Origin: Paenibacillus sp. 453mf
GTDB taxonomy: Bacteria > Bacillota > Bacilli > Paenibacillales > Paenibacillaceae
Assembly: GCF_900116105.1 (NCBI RefSeq)
Contig: NZ_FPAC01000002.1
Location: 186,001 to 250,000 of the forward strand
DNA length: 64,000 nt
Direction: 5' to 3'
Under the pieces are notes generated by a model. That model was not told the origin of the DNA. It saw nothing but the letters and a program-made list of their open reading frames with translations, and made no database searches. A program made the position numbers and the translations under genes. Positions 9,272 through 18,248 of this stretch are shown here, in pieces; the stretch's first letter is position 1; each line of letters opens with the position of its first letter.

Positions 9272-9314
9272 AAAAAAGCGATCTTCCCGCCGAGGCAGGG
9301 AGATCGCTTTTTTA
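9272..9314. terminator. Bidirectional intrinsic terminator between S9 peptidase and nrdB
   Basis: The arms GCGATCTTCCC and GGGAGATCGC pair around a short loop. The hairpin is flanked by an A-run on the left and a T-run on the right, so it can stop transcripts arriving from either side. Confidence 0.9.
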
Positions 9315-9334
9315 TTACAGTTTATTCGTCGATA

Positions 9335-10366
9335 TTACAGATCGTCAAATCCGTTATCATCACCGACTTTGCCGTAGTTACGGGATTTGGCTTCGAAGAA
9401 GTCGGTCTTCGTTGCATTCAGCGCATCATCGGAGAACGGCTTGATCCAAGGCATACTGTTCACATCAACGCCTTCGTATGCTTTGTCCATGCCCATCAGG
9501 CGAAGACGCTTGTTCGCTGTGAACTTGATGTAGTCTTCAAGCTCTGGGAGATTGATGCCGCGTACTTTTTCCAGTGTGTAGTGTGCCCAATTGGTTTCCA
9601 GCTCTACTGCACGGTTGATCGTACGATAGACATAGTCCATGTTCTCTTTCGTGTTCAGCTCTGGATAGTCAGCCAGCAGCTGCTTGTAAACTTCGGCGAA
9701 GAAGTAGCAATGCTGGTTCTCATCCCGCTGAATGTAAGATATCATCTGTGCCGTACCCATCATCTTCTGATCCCGTGCCAGATTGTAGAAGAAGGCAAAT
9801 GTACTGTAGAAGAAGATACCTTCAAGAATCATATCGGCAACAAGTGCTTCAAAGAACGTTTGCGGCGTAGCTTCGTCACGGAAGTTCTGATAAATATCCG
9901 CAATGAATCGATTCCGCTCCAGCAGGACTGGATCATGCTTCCAGTATTCAAAGATCTCCTTCTGCTCATCCCAGGAAACGAGAGAAGAGAGCACATAAGA
10001 ATAGGATTGGTTGTGCACGACTTCTTGCTGGGCAATGATAGCGGAGATCGCCTCGAGCGAGGAGTCGGTCAAATATTCTCTGACGTCACCGACAAACATC
10101 GTCTGCATGGAATCAAGCACGGCCAGCAGGCCAATGTTGATCTTAAACGTGCGCTGCTCTTCTGCATCCAGATGCGGGAACTGCTGTGCATCCTTGGACA
10201 TTGGAATTTCGTCGGCGATCCAGTAATTCAGCAGCAGTACTTTGTACAATTTATACATATGAGGCATGCGAATGTCGTTCCAGTTCAGAATCCCGGAGTT
10301 CTCACCATTAATGATACGGGTGGATTTATTCGGTGCCGCAGTATTAAAAATCTTTTGCTCATTCAT
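9335..10366 (-). CDS. nrdB: Ribonucleotide reductase small (beta) subunit, class I
   Basis: A 343-residue radical-generating subunit. Metal ligands and the radical site can be read: Asp in VLDSMQT, the Glu-His pair in QEVVHNQ followed by Tyr in SYSYV (equivalent to E. coli Tyr122), Glu in LEGIFF, and Glu/His in RDENQHC. The tyrosyl radical generated here starts reduction of ribonucleotides in the alpha subunit. It lies 15 bases downstream of nrdA in the same operon and ends at a bidirectional terminator. The sequence pattern is closer to NrdB than to the shorter NrdF, and no nrdI is nearby. Confidence 0.93.
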   Translation of the reverse strand: MNEQKIFNTAAPNKSTRIINGENSGILNWNDIRMPHMYKLYKVLLLNYWIADEIPMSKDAQQFPHLDAEEQRTFKINIGLLAVLDSMQTMFVGDVREYLTDSSLEAISAIIAQQEVVHNQSYSYVLSSLVSWDEQKEIFEYWKHDPVLLERNRFIADIYQNFRDEATPQTFFEALVADMILEGIFFYSTFAFFYNLARDQKMMGTAQMISYIQRDENQHCYFFAEVYKQLLADYPELNTKENMDYVYRTINRAVELETNWAHYTLEKVRGINLPELEDYIKFTANKRLRLMGMDKAYEGVDVNSMPWIKPFSDDALNATKTDFFEAKSRNYGKVGDDNGFDDL

Positions 10367-10381
10367 TCGGGTATTGCCTCC

Positions 10382-12718
10382 TTAAGATTCACATGATTCA
10401 CATTCGTTCTCAATCGTAAGCGCACGGCTGCGTACGTAGTAAGTGGACTTGATGCCCGCCTTCCAAGCATGCAGGTGAAGATCAAGGAAATCTTTTGCAC
10501 GGATATCAGGACGCACGTACAGGTTAAAGCTCTGTGCCTGGTCAATATGACGCTGGCGCGCAGCAGCCATATCAATGGACGCATGCTGATCGATATTAAA
10601 TGCTGTCTTGTAGTACCAGATTGTCTTCTCGGACAGGTCCGGTGCCGGATTCGCAATCTTGTAGGTAGTCTTCTCTTCGTAAGACAGCAGCTCATAGAGC
10701 GGATCAATACTTGCGGTGGAACCGGCAATGATGGAAGTCGATGCGTTTGGCGCGATCGCCATCATCCATCCGTTGCGTACGCCATATTCACTTACTTCTG
10801 CTGCAAGCTCTTTCCACTGCTCTGTGCTGACAAATTTACCTTCACGGCTTCCGTCCATGTAGCCGCGGGATGCGAAGTAGTTGCCGTTCTCCCAGTCTGA
10901 TCCAGCAAATTTAGGGAATCTTCCTTTTTCTTTTGCCAGCTCCATGCTGGATTTGATAGCAATATAGCTGATCTTCTCGTACAAGTTGTCGTTGTAGGTT
11001 ACCGCTTCTTCGGATTCCCAGCGAATGCCCTCAAGCGCAAGCAGGTGATGGAGACCGAAGGTTCCAAGACCGACAGCACGGTACTGGCTGTTTGTATATT
11101 GTGCTTGAAGTACTTCAATATTATTAATGTCGATTACGTTATCGAGCATGCGCATTTGAATCGGAACAAGACGATCCAGAACGCCATGTGGTACGGCGCG
11201 GGCAAGATGGATAGAGTTCAGGTTGCAGACTACGAAATCGCCCGGCTTCTTAGTAATGATGATGCGAGTTTCGCCGTCCTTGGTCACAAGCTCTTCCTGC
11301 TCAATGGTTGTAGCAGACTGGTTCTGCATAATTTCTGTACACAAGTTGGAAGAGTAGATCATTCCCTTGTGACGGTTCGGGTTCGAACGGTTTACCGTAT
11401 CACGGTAGAACATGTACGGTGTGCCTGTCTCCAGCTGTGATTTCATGACACGCTTCATGATATCGATCGCTTGTACAGTGATGCGGGACAGGTCAGGATG
11501 ATTGGTCGCTTCCTCATATTTTTCACGGAAAGTGCCTTTGCCGAATTCTTCATCATAGAAGTCTTCAAGACCCAGCGCACGGCCATTCTCGTCCTTCCAG
11601 CCCATCACTTTCTTCACTTCATGCGGATCGAACAGATTCCACTCTCCGCGTCCCTCTACACGCTCAAGGAACAAGTCAGGCAGGCAGATGCCATGGAAGA
11701 TGTCATGGGCACGCATGCGCTCGTCACCGTTGTTCAGCTTAAGATCAAGGAATGCCAAGATGTCTTTATGGAAGACGTCAAGGTATACCGCAATGGCGCC
11801 TTTGCGCGTACCAAGCTGGTCTACGCTGACTGCCGTATTGTTCAGCTGGCGAATCCAAGGGATAACACCGGAGCTTGTGTTCTTGTGTCCACGGATATCG
11901 GAGCCTCTGGAACGCACTTTTCCAAGGTATACACCGATCCCGCCGCCCATTTTGCTGAGGCGCGCTACATCTGTATTGGAATCGAAGATACCTTCAAGAG
12001 AGTCGTCAACTGTATCAATAAAGCAGCTGGACAGCTGGCCTGCTACCTTCTTGCCTGCATTGGACATCGTTGGGGTAGCTGCTGTCATGTAGAGATTACT
12101 CATCGCCCAGTAGGCTTCCTTGACGAGCTCAAGACGTCTGTCTTCAGGTTCTTTGTGCATAAGGTACATCGCGATAACCATGTAGCGCTCCTGTGGAAGC
12201 TCCATGACTCTACCGTCGAAGTCATTCGCAAGATAACGCTCAGCGAGCGTCAAGAGTCCGATGTAATCGAACAGAAGGTCATTCTTCGCTTCAATGGCGG
12301 CGCCGAGTTCTTCAATTTGTTCTTTTGTATAGCAATCGAGCAGCTCTTCGCGGTAGATCCCCTTTTTAACAAGTGTCGTGATCAGTGGATAGAATGCACC
12401 GTATGGCTCTTCCGGATATGCTTTGTAACGGCGGTTGTTAGCCGCTTTTTTATATAGAGAAGTGAGCAGTGAACGAGCTGCCGCAAATTTCCAGTTTGGC
12501 TCCTCTTTGGTAACCAGCTCAAGGGCAGACATGGAGAATGCATTGCTGATTTCTTCACTGGATACTTCGTCACGGCGCAGTTTAGAGGTTACACCACGAA
12601 CGAGTTTTTCTTTATCAAGCATAGGCAGATCAGCAAGAATACGGTCTGCATATACAGAAATACGGATCTCGTCAAAAGCAAGCTGACGATTGTTTGGTTT
12701 ATTAACCACTTGTGGCAT
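10382..12718 (-). CDS. nrdA: Ribonucleotide reductase large (alpha) subunit, class I
   Basis: A 778-residue catalytic subunit that reduces ribonucleoside diphosphates to deoxy forms. Visible active-site elements are Cys in GQLSSCFID near residue 210, NLCTEI (Asn, thiyl-radical Cys and Glu) in the middle, and the C-terminal shuttle pair in NECESCES. The frame is open another 285 bases upstream, but the start at 12718 is chosen because GAGGG lies just ahead and the protein sequence becomes family-like only from MPQVV. A classical N-terminal ATP-cone (VVKRDG-type) is not evident, so overall activity control may be weak or absent. It is co-transcribed with nrdB. Confidence 0.93.
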   Translation of the reverse strand: MPQVVNKPNNRQLAFDEIRISVYADRILADLPMLDKEKLVRGVTSKLRRDEVSSEEISNAFSMSALELVTKEEPNWKFAAARSLLTSLYKKAANNRRYKAYPEEPYGAFYPLITTLVKKGIYREELLDCYTKEQIEELGAAIEAKNDLLFDYIGLLTLAERYLANDFDGRVMELPQERYMVIAMYLMHKEPEDRRLELVKEAYWAMSNLYMTAATPTMSNAGKKVAGQLSSCFIDTVDDSLEGIFDSNTDVARLSKMGGGIGVYLGKVRSRGSDIRGHKNTSSGVIPWIRQLNNTAVSVDQLGTRKGAIAVYLDVFHKDILAFLDLKLNNGDERMRAHDIFHGICLPDLFLERVEGRGEWNLFDPHEVKKVMGWKDENGRALGLEDFYDEEFGKGTFREKYEEATNHPDLSRITVQAIDIMKRVMKSQLETGTPYMFYRDTVNRSNPNRHKGMIYSSNLCTEIMQNQSATTIEQEELVTKDGETRIIITKKPGDFVVCNLNSIHLARAVPHGVLDRLVPIQMRMLDNVIDINNIEVLQAQYTNSQYRAVGLGTFGLHHLLALEGIRWESEEAVTYNDNLYEKISYIAIKSSMELAKEKGRFPKFAGSDWENGNYFASRGYMDGSREGKFVSTEQWKELAAEVSEYGVRNGWMMAIAPNASTSIIAGSTASIDPLYELLSYEEKTTYKIANPAPDLSEKTIWYYKTAFNIDQHASIDMAAARQRHIDQAQSFNLYVRPDIRAKDFLDLHLHAWKAGIKSTYYVRSRALTIENECESCES

Positions 12719-12831
12719 GAAGAGCCCTCGCTTTCTTGTGATAGTGATAGATAAATGGAGTGAAGCATTAAAAAAAGTAAGATCATCCTGCTGTGAATTT
12801 CGCTTCAAAAAAGTGGATTTTCGGGCTAGAG

Positions 12832-12869
12832 AATCGTACTTGAAGTAATCGTACTTGAAGTAATCGTAC
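12832..12869. repeat. 15-bp tandem repeat in the nrdA leader (about 2.5 copies)
   Basis: The unit AATCGTACTTGAAGT occurs twice head to tail, followed by a partial third copy (AATCGTAC). It lies between the leader terminator and the nrdA start. Confidence 0.85.
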
Positions 12870-12871
12870 AT

Positions 12872-12913
12872 AGAAAAAGCATTTTCCGGCTTTCTCGCGG
12901 CCAGATAAATGCC
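12872..12913 (-). terminator. Candidate attenuator terminator in the nrdA leader
   Basis: Read on the minus strand, GGCATTT...CTGGC and GCCGG...AAATGC form a long hairpin followed at once by TTTTTCT. It sits about 155 bases before the nrdA start and downstream of the candidate NrdR boxes, so it would stop leader transcripts unless it is prevented from folding. No known riboswitch class was recognised upstream of it. Confidence 0.55.
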
Positions 12914-13139
12914 ATTTGCGTCCCCGCTTGCTGTTATGGTTATACTGTACGCCGGGGGAAACGCGAGTAAGGTGTGAAAATATAGGATTAATGGATAGCC
13001 CATATGTACCTGCTCAGTTCATTATCCCGTGACTTGGAGCTCTTAAATCTCTAGAATTGCCTATTGCCGGGCTAGATTAATTTCTACTAAAAAAAGCTTG
13101 ACAGTTATAGAGATTCGTACAATGGTCGATTCTGTATCA

Positions 13140-13187
13140 ACACTACATTTGGTTGATGTATTACAAGATTACCCCAATATGTTGTGT
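13140..13187. promoter_or_regulatory. Two candidate NrdR boxes in the nrdA/thiamine-binding protein intergenic region
   Basis: Two 16-bp elements, ACACTACATTTGGTTG (13140-13155) and CCCCAATATGTTGTGT (13172-13187), resemble the NrdR consensus (roughly ACACWATATATWGTGT). Their centres are 32 bp apart, the three-helical-turn spacing typical of NrdR box pairs. They lie in the ~700-base gap upstream of nrdA; the rest of that gap holds the leader hairpin, the tandem repeat and the start region of the divergent gene at 13427. Confidence 0.65.
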
Positions 13188-13426
13188 TTGTAAACACCAC
13201 CTTCATGTTGAAACGCATTTGCGATTATAGCAAATATCCCAACATACCGCAAAGGAAAAGGGCTGGAAGAAGTAGTAGAATCTCTTAAATATTTTTTTTC
13301 TGTGAACATGGTCATGCTACAATGAGTATATCGTCAATAAAAGTCAGAATGCTGAATCATGTGCGGAGCCTATAGCGGCACAATTTATTAAAAATAGGAA
13401 TTAAAACTTACTAGGAGGGGATATAA

Positions 13427-13726
13427 ATGGCCATAGCTGAGGTCACGATTATTCCGATTGGAACAGGAAGCACAAGTCTAAGTCCTTATGTGGCAGAGCT
13501 GCAGCGTACGCTTGCTAAACAGCCTGGAATTCAATTTGAGCTTACATCCATGAGCACCATTATCGAGGGGGAACTGGACGATATATTTGCAGCCATTCGA
13601 GCGCTGCACGAGACCCCATTCGGTGCAGGAGCCCAGCGCGTCTCTACCTCGGTCAAGATTGACGATCGCCGAGACAAGCCTTCTTCTAGTGCTCAGAAGC
13701 TGGCATCGGTCAGGGAGAAGCTGTAG
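13427..13726 (+). CDS. yqgV: Thiamine-binding / MTH1187-YkoF family protein (UPF0045)
   Basis: A 99-residue protein of the MTH1187 family, like B. subtilis YqgV. The N-terminal strand (AEVTIIPIGTGSTSLSPYVA) and the central TSMSTIIEG and GAQRVSTSVKIDDR stretches are typical of this ferredoxin-like fold, which binds thiamine or related small molecules and forms oligomers. AGGAGGGGA precedes the ATG. It is transcribed divergently from nrdA. The symbol is by family resemblance only. Confidence 0.8.
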   Translation: MAIAEVTIIPIGTGSTSLSPYVAELQRTLAKQPGIQFELTSMSTIIEGELDDIFAAIRALHETPFGAGAQRVSTSVKIDDRRDKPSSSAQKLASVREKL

Positions 13727-13863
13727 ATTTGATATCTCATCTTTGAATTTGAACGTTCTGCCTGACTCAAGTCCGTATGTGGTATATATAATGACTGGGC
13801 TGTCTAAATGTTCCGTTTTTTGCCTTGAAGTTCTCGAAAAGATGAAGAGAGGATGAAGGGGAA

Positions 13864-15378
13864 ATGCCGCAGAATAAACCCAATATTATCTTTTTTATGA
13901 CGGATCAGCAGCGCTGGGATTGCATAGGGAAATTCAACGAGCATATACACACGCCTAATCTAGATCGTTTGGCTGACGAAGGCATTACTTACAGTCAGGC
14001 CGTTTGTCAGTCTCCGATGTGCGTACCGAGCCGGACCTCCATGATGTTTGGATATTATCCATCCCAGACGGGGGTGAGAACCAATTACGGCGGCATTTAC
14101 GATGAGGACAGGCTGCCCTCTGATCCGCTCCCCGAATTGATGCGTAAGGCAGGATATCAGACAGCCGGATTCGGGAAAACGCATTGGAATCACAGCGAGC
14201 GGACGGAGATTCCTTCTGCCCGCGGGTTTGAAGTGAGGGCCGTAGGACTTGCACGGGACAGCGGTCATTATGAGGAAAATGCGATCATGATGGGAGATAC
14301 CCACCCAGAGTATCTGGATGCATACAGCAGAGAAACGGTTCACTTTGGCAGTGGTGAGGAGAATATTCAGGGATATATTGGTATGACCAGCCAGGTACCG
14401 ATGGAGCAGCATCGCGACGGATGGGTTGCTGAACAAAGTCAAAAGTTCCTGGATGAGGGTGTAGATCCGGATCGTCCGCTTTTCTTTTATTTATCCTTCC
14501 TTAAGCCGCATGCGGGCTTTAACGTCCCCAAGGCATTCGAGGATTTGTACTCAATTGAGGATATCCCGGATATTCCCCAGCCTCCATGGCTCGACGAAGC
14601 GGATACTCACCTAGCCGCGTCAGATGAACTTAACAACCGAAGCAGGGAGTCCTATGTGGATAAGAAGAAGGCATTCCTTGCGATGAGTCAAGAGGAGCGC
14701 AGACGCACAACCCTCCGGTATTTTGCCAATTGTTCCTGGCTGGATCATTACTTTGGGTTGGCTCTTGAGAAGCTTGAACGGCTGGGAAGGCTGGAAGATG
14801 CGCTGATTGTCTTTGTTTCGGATCATGGAGAAATGCTCGGTGAACGGCAATTCAGGTTCTCGAAATATAATTTATATGATGCGAGCGTCCGGGTACCGTT
14901 GATCTTATCGGGTTCGTGGATTGCAGAAGAAAAGCGGGGGACCATCGACGACCGCCCGGCAGAGCTTGTCGATCTCGTTCCTACGCTCAGCGAAGCTGCT
15001 GGATTGCCACGCAACCCCATGCTTCCCGGATTCGATCTGCTGGATGATTTGAGGCGACAAGGAACGTTCTGTGAGTTTCATGGAAAAGGAGTCAGTGCAC
15101 CGCATTCCGCACCGGCCTACATGTGGCGGACGAAGGAATGGAAGCTGATCTTGTATATAGAGGGCTCAGCTCGGGATGCTGCCACGAGAGTGCAGCACAC
15201 AAAGGGAGAGCTGTATGACCTTACAGCTGATCCTGGTGAGTGGGTCAACCTGTATGAAGAGGCGAAGCATGCGAGGATCAGAGAAGCACTAAAGACCGAG
15301 CTATTGATGCATCTTGCTGTTGCGTGGTCCAAGGGCCCGGTGTTATATGATAGGGGCGGCTTGGCGCCACTAGCGTAA
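13864..15378 (+). CDS. Sulfatase (Cys-type, alkaline phosphatase superfamily)
   Basis: A 504-residue arylsulfatase-like hydrolase. The metal-binding start NIIFFMTDQQRWD, the active-site signature CVPSR near residue 53 and SDHGEMLGE near 320 identify the family. The Cys of CxPSR must be oxidised to formylglycine by a separate maturase, which is not encoded nearby. No signal peptide is visible, so it seems cytoplasmic, or the substrate may be a phosphonate/phospho-ester as in some relatives. GATGAAGGGGA precedes the ATG. It stands alone, 137 bases after the thiamine-binding gene. Confidence 0.9.
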   Translation: MPQNKPNIIFFMTDQQRWDCIGKFNEHIHTPNLDRLADEGITYSQAVCQSPMCVPSRTSMMFGYYPSQTGVRTNYGGIYDEDRLPSDPLPELMRKAGYQTAGFGKTHWNHSERTEIPSARGFEVRAVGLARDSGHYEENAIMMGDTHPEYLDAYSRETVHFGSGEENIQGYIGMTSQVPMEQHRDGWVAEQSQKFLDEGVDPDRPLFFYLSFLKPHAGFNVPKAFEDLYSIEDIPDIPQPPWLDEADTHLAASDELNNRSRESYVDKKKAFLAMSQEERRRTTLRYFANCSWLDHYFGLALEKLERLGRLEDALIVFVSDHGEMLGERQFRFSKYNLYDASVRVPLILSGSWIAEEKRGTIDDRPAELVDLVPTLSEAAGLPRNPMLPGFDLLDDLRRQGTFCEFHGKGVSAPHSAPAYMWRTKEWKLILYIEGSARDAATRVQHTKGELYDLTADPGEWVNLYEEAKHARIREALKTELLMHLAVAWSKGPVLYDRGGLAPLA

Positions 15379-15477
15379 AATTGGGCTCTATTTTGGGCAG
15401 GTGCGGATTCACTTCGCCCGAACCATGGGCATATATCGTGTATAGATCATTTACTTACACGAAAGGATGTATCGTTC

Positions 15478-15785
15478 ATGACCGTATATCTTTTACCTTC
15501 GAATTTCTTTCAGGATGAAATCAACAGAGGCCGAGTAGGGCATTATTATCGGTCGGTATCACAGGATATGGTCAGGTGACCTGGCAGCTCCTCGGCTACG
15601 CACCTCCTGTTCCTCCAGATACCAGCGGCATTGTAAGCTTGAACCTGGTTCTTCCGAACGGCTCTGTACAATTTATGCAGGTGAGCAATGTGGATATTAT
15701 CGGCGCTCAGTATCTTGGACCGACTCCCCCTCACCGGGTCCCGTATCGTGCCAACCTATTATGGCCGCCGCTAGCCTACACATAA
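15478..15785 (+). pseudogene. Small hypothetical gene broken by a one-base frameshift
   Basis: An ATG at 15478, preceded by GAAAGGATG, opens MTVYLLPSNFFQDEINRGRVG in one frame. From about 15540 the sensible continuation is in another frame (ALLSVGITGYGQVTWQLLGY...), running to a stop at 15785 and rich in Pro, Val and Gly. The switch falls at the GGG run 15538-15540, consistent with loss of one base. Joined, the product would be ~102 residues. I do not recognise a function. The break may be a real mutation or a homopolymer sequencing error. Confidence 0.55.
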
Positions 15786-15817
15786 AGAAGCGAACGCTGT
15801 GATAGCGTTCGCCTCTT
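15785..15817. terminator. Hairpin, probable terminator
   Basis: AAGAAGCGAACGCT and AGCGTTCGCCTCTT form a near-perfect hairpin with a five-base loop directly after the frameshifted gene. The T-run is weak on both strands. Confidence 0.6.
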
Positions 15818-15889
15818 AGGTCGTATGAATTTAGAAGCTGTATGTAAATATCTTGTTGTAAAATTTTGTGCAAAGATGTGAATCGAAAC

Positions 15890-16087
15890 TTAGAAGTGAG
15901 CAGCAACGATGGTAGAGGAGTGTTTAATATCATGTATATTAGCTGATATTCGTCCTTGGTCACAGATAATGACCAGGTTCTCTGAATCAGGGCATATTTC
16001 GATTTCACCAAAGTAGGATGTGCCGTTCTGCATAACCAAGCATACGCTGTATCCTTTATCTTCTGCGTATTTCAGTGTGTCAAGCAT
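15890..16087 (-). CDS. Small hypothetical protein
   Basis: A 65-residue protein with a good ribosome binding site (GGAGGG, 7-8 bases before the ATG). It contains alternating hydrophobic strands (YSVCLVMQNGTSYFGEIEI, then NLVIICDQGRISANIHDI), a pattern compatible with a small beta-barrel such as an Sm-like fold, but no motif proves this. It has no membrane helix. It stands alone on the minus strand, convergent with the frameshifted gene. The ~310 bases upstream (16088-16396) hold no supportable gene. Confidence 0.6.
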   Translation of the reverse strand: MLDTLKYAEDKGYSVCLVMQNGTSYFGEIEICPDSENLVIICDQGRISANIHDIKHSSTIVAAHF

Positions 16088-16396
16088 GAGAATCCCTCCA
16101 TTCCAAAAATATTACATACTCTATGTATCGACTAGATGGTCGCAAATGATAATAATGGAACAAAAAAACAGTTAAGTAATTTGATTATACTTAAATTTAA
16201 GACAAAAAACATCCTCACTCTTCCTAAGGACGCAGATTTCGGTTATGCGAAAATGCGGGATAAGCTCGAGCCATATAGAACGAACTATAAAAACCTCGAA
16301 ACTTTCCCGCTATTATTCGCTTTATAGTGAAATGACTGCCCATATCAATTGCTGAGGGTTCGCATAAGCTACTCTAGGTACTGTGAATACTCTACA

Positions 16397-16594
16397 TCAT
16401 GTGATAACCTCTGTCACGTACGGCAGGTACAGATCTTTCATTGCTATATACAGTCCAATGCCTGCGGCAATGAATGCAAGGATAGCGGCGATAAGGGCTA
16501 AGTGCTCGATTTTAGTTGTTTCAGCTTCCATATTGTTGCCATTATTGTTGCCATTATTGATTCTATTCTTGCTTGATGTGCTGCTTTTTTTCAT
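16397..16594 (-). CDS. Small single-pass membrane protein
   Basis: A 65-residue protein with an Asn/Gly/Ser-rich N-terminus (NRINNGNNNGNN) and one membrane helix (LALIAAILAFIAAGIGLYIAM, residues ~33-53). The ATG at 16594 is chosen because AGAGGG lies eight bases upstream; an earlier in-frame GTG has no binding site. Function is unknown. It is read away from the next gene at 16717, so they may share a regulatory region. Confidence 0.5.
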   Translation of the reverse strand: MKKSSTSSKNRINNGNNNGNNMEAETTKIEHLALIAAILAFIAAGIGLYIAMKDLYLPYVTEVIT

Positions 16595-16716
16595 CCATCT
16601 CACCCTCTTTACTCAAGATGCCTCCGTTCTTTCTTCTAGTTTATGAATACTCATAGGGAGGCGTTCTAAAAAAGGGTGCTTTCCCAAGTGATATGTGCCC
16701 GAAAGGAGAGAAGCCC

Positions 16717-17313
16717 ATGAATAAACAACGAAACGGTACAAGAAAGAAAGTGTCTAAGGCTCCGATTCGAAAAAGGACAAAGAAGTCAGCAAAGAGCGAA
16801 GCTGCTTCTAATGCATTTTCTCTTTTGTCGCCAAAGCTGCTGGAAAATATGTCTTCAGAGCAATTCTTGGCCCTATGCAATACGTTATTGGAGATGAAGG
16901 ATGGAGTTATCGACATCTTCAAAGATGTGAAGCCTGAGAAGAAGCACAAAATGCATAGTCTTATCGTGCAGTTTCTTGATCAATCCGACCAGCTCAATCT
17001 GCCGAAGAATTATAAGTCCGCATTGGGGGAGCTTGGGCAGAGATTGAAGCAAATGAATCTGGGTCATACCGCTCCTGCTGATATGAATCAAACAGTGCAA
17101 GCTTTGCCGCCGGGTCCCAATGACAAGACTGGCTCGCCTCCCGCGCAAGGTGTTGATACGAAATCCGGCCTACCTCATCCACATCACCCGAATGGACTAA
17201 ATCCCCAAGCAGGACCTCAGCATCCACCGCATCCGCAGCACCCGCCTCACTGGCCCCGTCCTGGTTACAGGCCACCATCGCATTCTGGTTCAATGACAGT
17301 GGACAATAAATAA
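16717..17313 (+). CDS. Hypothetical protein with basic N-terminus and Pro/His-rich tail
   Basis: A 198-residue protein starting at the ATG at 16717, which has AAAGGAGAG just upstream. Residues 1-30 are strongly basic (RKKVSKAPIRKRTKK). Residues ~40-120 look helical. The tail from ~125 is rich in Pro, His and Gly (HPPHPQHPPHWPRPGYRPP). Such tails occur in spore-coat and surface proteins, and a YjcZ-type sporulation miniprotein follows 76 bases later, so a spore-related role is possible but unproven. Confidence 0.65.
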   Translation: MNKQRNGTRKKVSKAPIRKRTKKSAKSEAASNAFSLLSPKLLENMSSEQFLALCNTLLEMKDGVIDIFKDVKPEKKHKMHSLIVQFLDQSDQLNLPKNYKSALGELGQRLKQMNLGHTAPADMNQTVQALPPGPNDKTGSPPAQGVDTKSGLPHPHHPNGLNPQAGPQHPPHPQHPPHWPRPGYRPPSHSGSMTVDNK

Positions 17314-17389
17314 AAGACAATTAGCCCGGTCGCAATGCAGCCGAGCAACATATGGTATGAATGTAGTACACAGTAAAGGAGGAGTTACA

Positions 17390-17521
17390 ATGAGCGAAGT
17401 AGGATACGGATATGGCGGCCAAGTAGGCGGCTTCGGCGGTTACGAAAGTGGCAAATCCATCGGTGCAATCTTGGTATTGTTTATTCTCTTGGTTATTATC
17501 GTTAAAGCTTTCTGCTGGTAA
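17390..17521 (+). CDS. YjcZ-family sporulation miniprotein
   Basis: A 43-residue protein, MSEVGYGYGGQVGGFGGYES followed by a hydrophobic helix (AILVLFILLVIIVKAF). A Gly/Tyr-rich head plus a single C-terminal membrane helix is the hallmark of the YjcZ/YhaL-type sporulation miniproteins common in Bacillales. AAAGGAGGAG precedes the ATG. A terminator hairpin follows 18 bases after the stop. Confidence 0.85.
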   Translation: MSEVGYGYGGQVGGFGGYESGKSIGAILVLFILLVIIVKAFCW

Positions 17522-17538
17522 TGATTTGACCATGATAT

Positions 17539-17581
17539 AAACTTTGGGTCTGCCTGCTTGTATGGGCAGGCCTGAAGTTTT
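17539..17581 (+). terminator. Intrinsic terminator after the YjcZ-type gene
   Basis: AAACTTTGGGTCTGCC and GGCAGGCCTGAAGTTT pair (with G-U pairs) around a short loop, followed by a few T residues. The next ~670 bases to 18248 have no supportable gene. Confidence 0.65.
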
Positions 17582-17711
17582 AGCAGAGATTACAACAATG
17601 GGATCTAACTTCTCGAATTGTCGTACATCGTCATCTCTAAATAGCAGAGAGCGCAGCTCATAACAATGTGACTTCGATCAGTGCGAGTTATACATTCCAT
17701 GAACGTTGGAC

Positions 17712-17750
17712 AGCCCCCGTGCGACAAATGCTCGGGGGCTTAATGTTTGT
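17712..17750 (+). terminator. Orphan terminator-like hairpin in a gene-free stretch
   Basis: AGCCCCCG and CGGGGGCT form a strong stem followed by TTAATGTTTGT. No gene was recognised between the previous terminator and this one, so it may end a small RNA or be a relic. Confidence 0.5.
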
Positions 17751-18248
17751 GCTCCCAAGGTCGCCCTCGTTTCAATAATCAAAAGCGGCTTGGTTGAGCA
17801 ATATATATTTAACCTAATATAATGCTGCTATTCGTAGTTAGCGTAGAAACTACAGCTGCACCTTATTCCTCTACTTAAATTTCATACAACAAAAGCCCTA
17901 CCTCTCTTTTGTCCTTACGGCTCCGATGACCGCGCCAGTTTGAATGAAAACATAAATTCTCGTGTTTGGGTTATAACGCGATTACTCCATGGGGTTAAAT
18001 AAGAGTTATCATGGTCAGGGTCAGATGCATTATTCTTATGTCAGCCGCGAATATATGCATGACCTACAAGAGGAATGTAATGGGGTTAAATATTCATAAT
18101 ATAATCTACTATATCATATATTACAGCAATTTACAAACACAGAGCTAATACAGGGAAAACAGGAAAAAGCTTATTCTCGAAAATGGGACTCCTCGGCTAT
18201 AATATATATTGAGAACAAGCTTCTACAGAAAGCGAGGTTGTATTCATC

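Noticed and set aside
9581-10396. A long open frame on the strand opposite nrdB
   Set aside because: It lies entirely antisense to a strongly supported gene and has no ribosome binding site or family features.
11471-12457. A 328-codon open frame opposite nrdA
   Set aside because: It is a shadow of nrdA codon usage; no protein-family motif is seen.
12901-12975. A GGGGACGCAAA motif in the nrdA leader resembling cyclic-di-GMP-I riboswitches
   Set aside because: The companion 5' strand (GGGCAAACC-like), a proper GNRA-capped P2 helix and the tetraloop receptor are not found; the sequence is better explained as part of a terminator leader.
12719-13003. A 95-codon in-frame upstream extension of nrdA
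   Set aside because: The extension has no family similarity, contains the tandem repeat and the terminator hairpin, and the ATG at 12718 has a ribosome binding site, so it is treated as leader.
13099-13120. TTGACA followed by TACAAT, resembling a plus-strand promoter
   Set aside because: The spacing is only 14 bases, too short for a sigma-A promoter.
16136-16327. A 63-codon plus-strand reading frame
   Set aside because: No ribosome binding site, no family-like sequence, and it begins inside the upstream region of the small gene at 16087.
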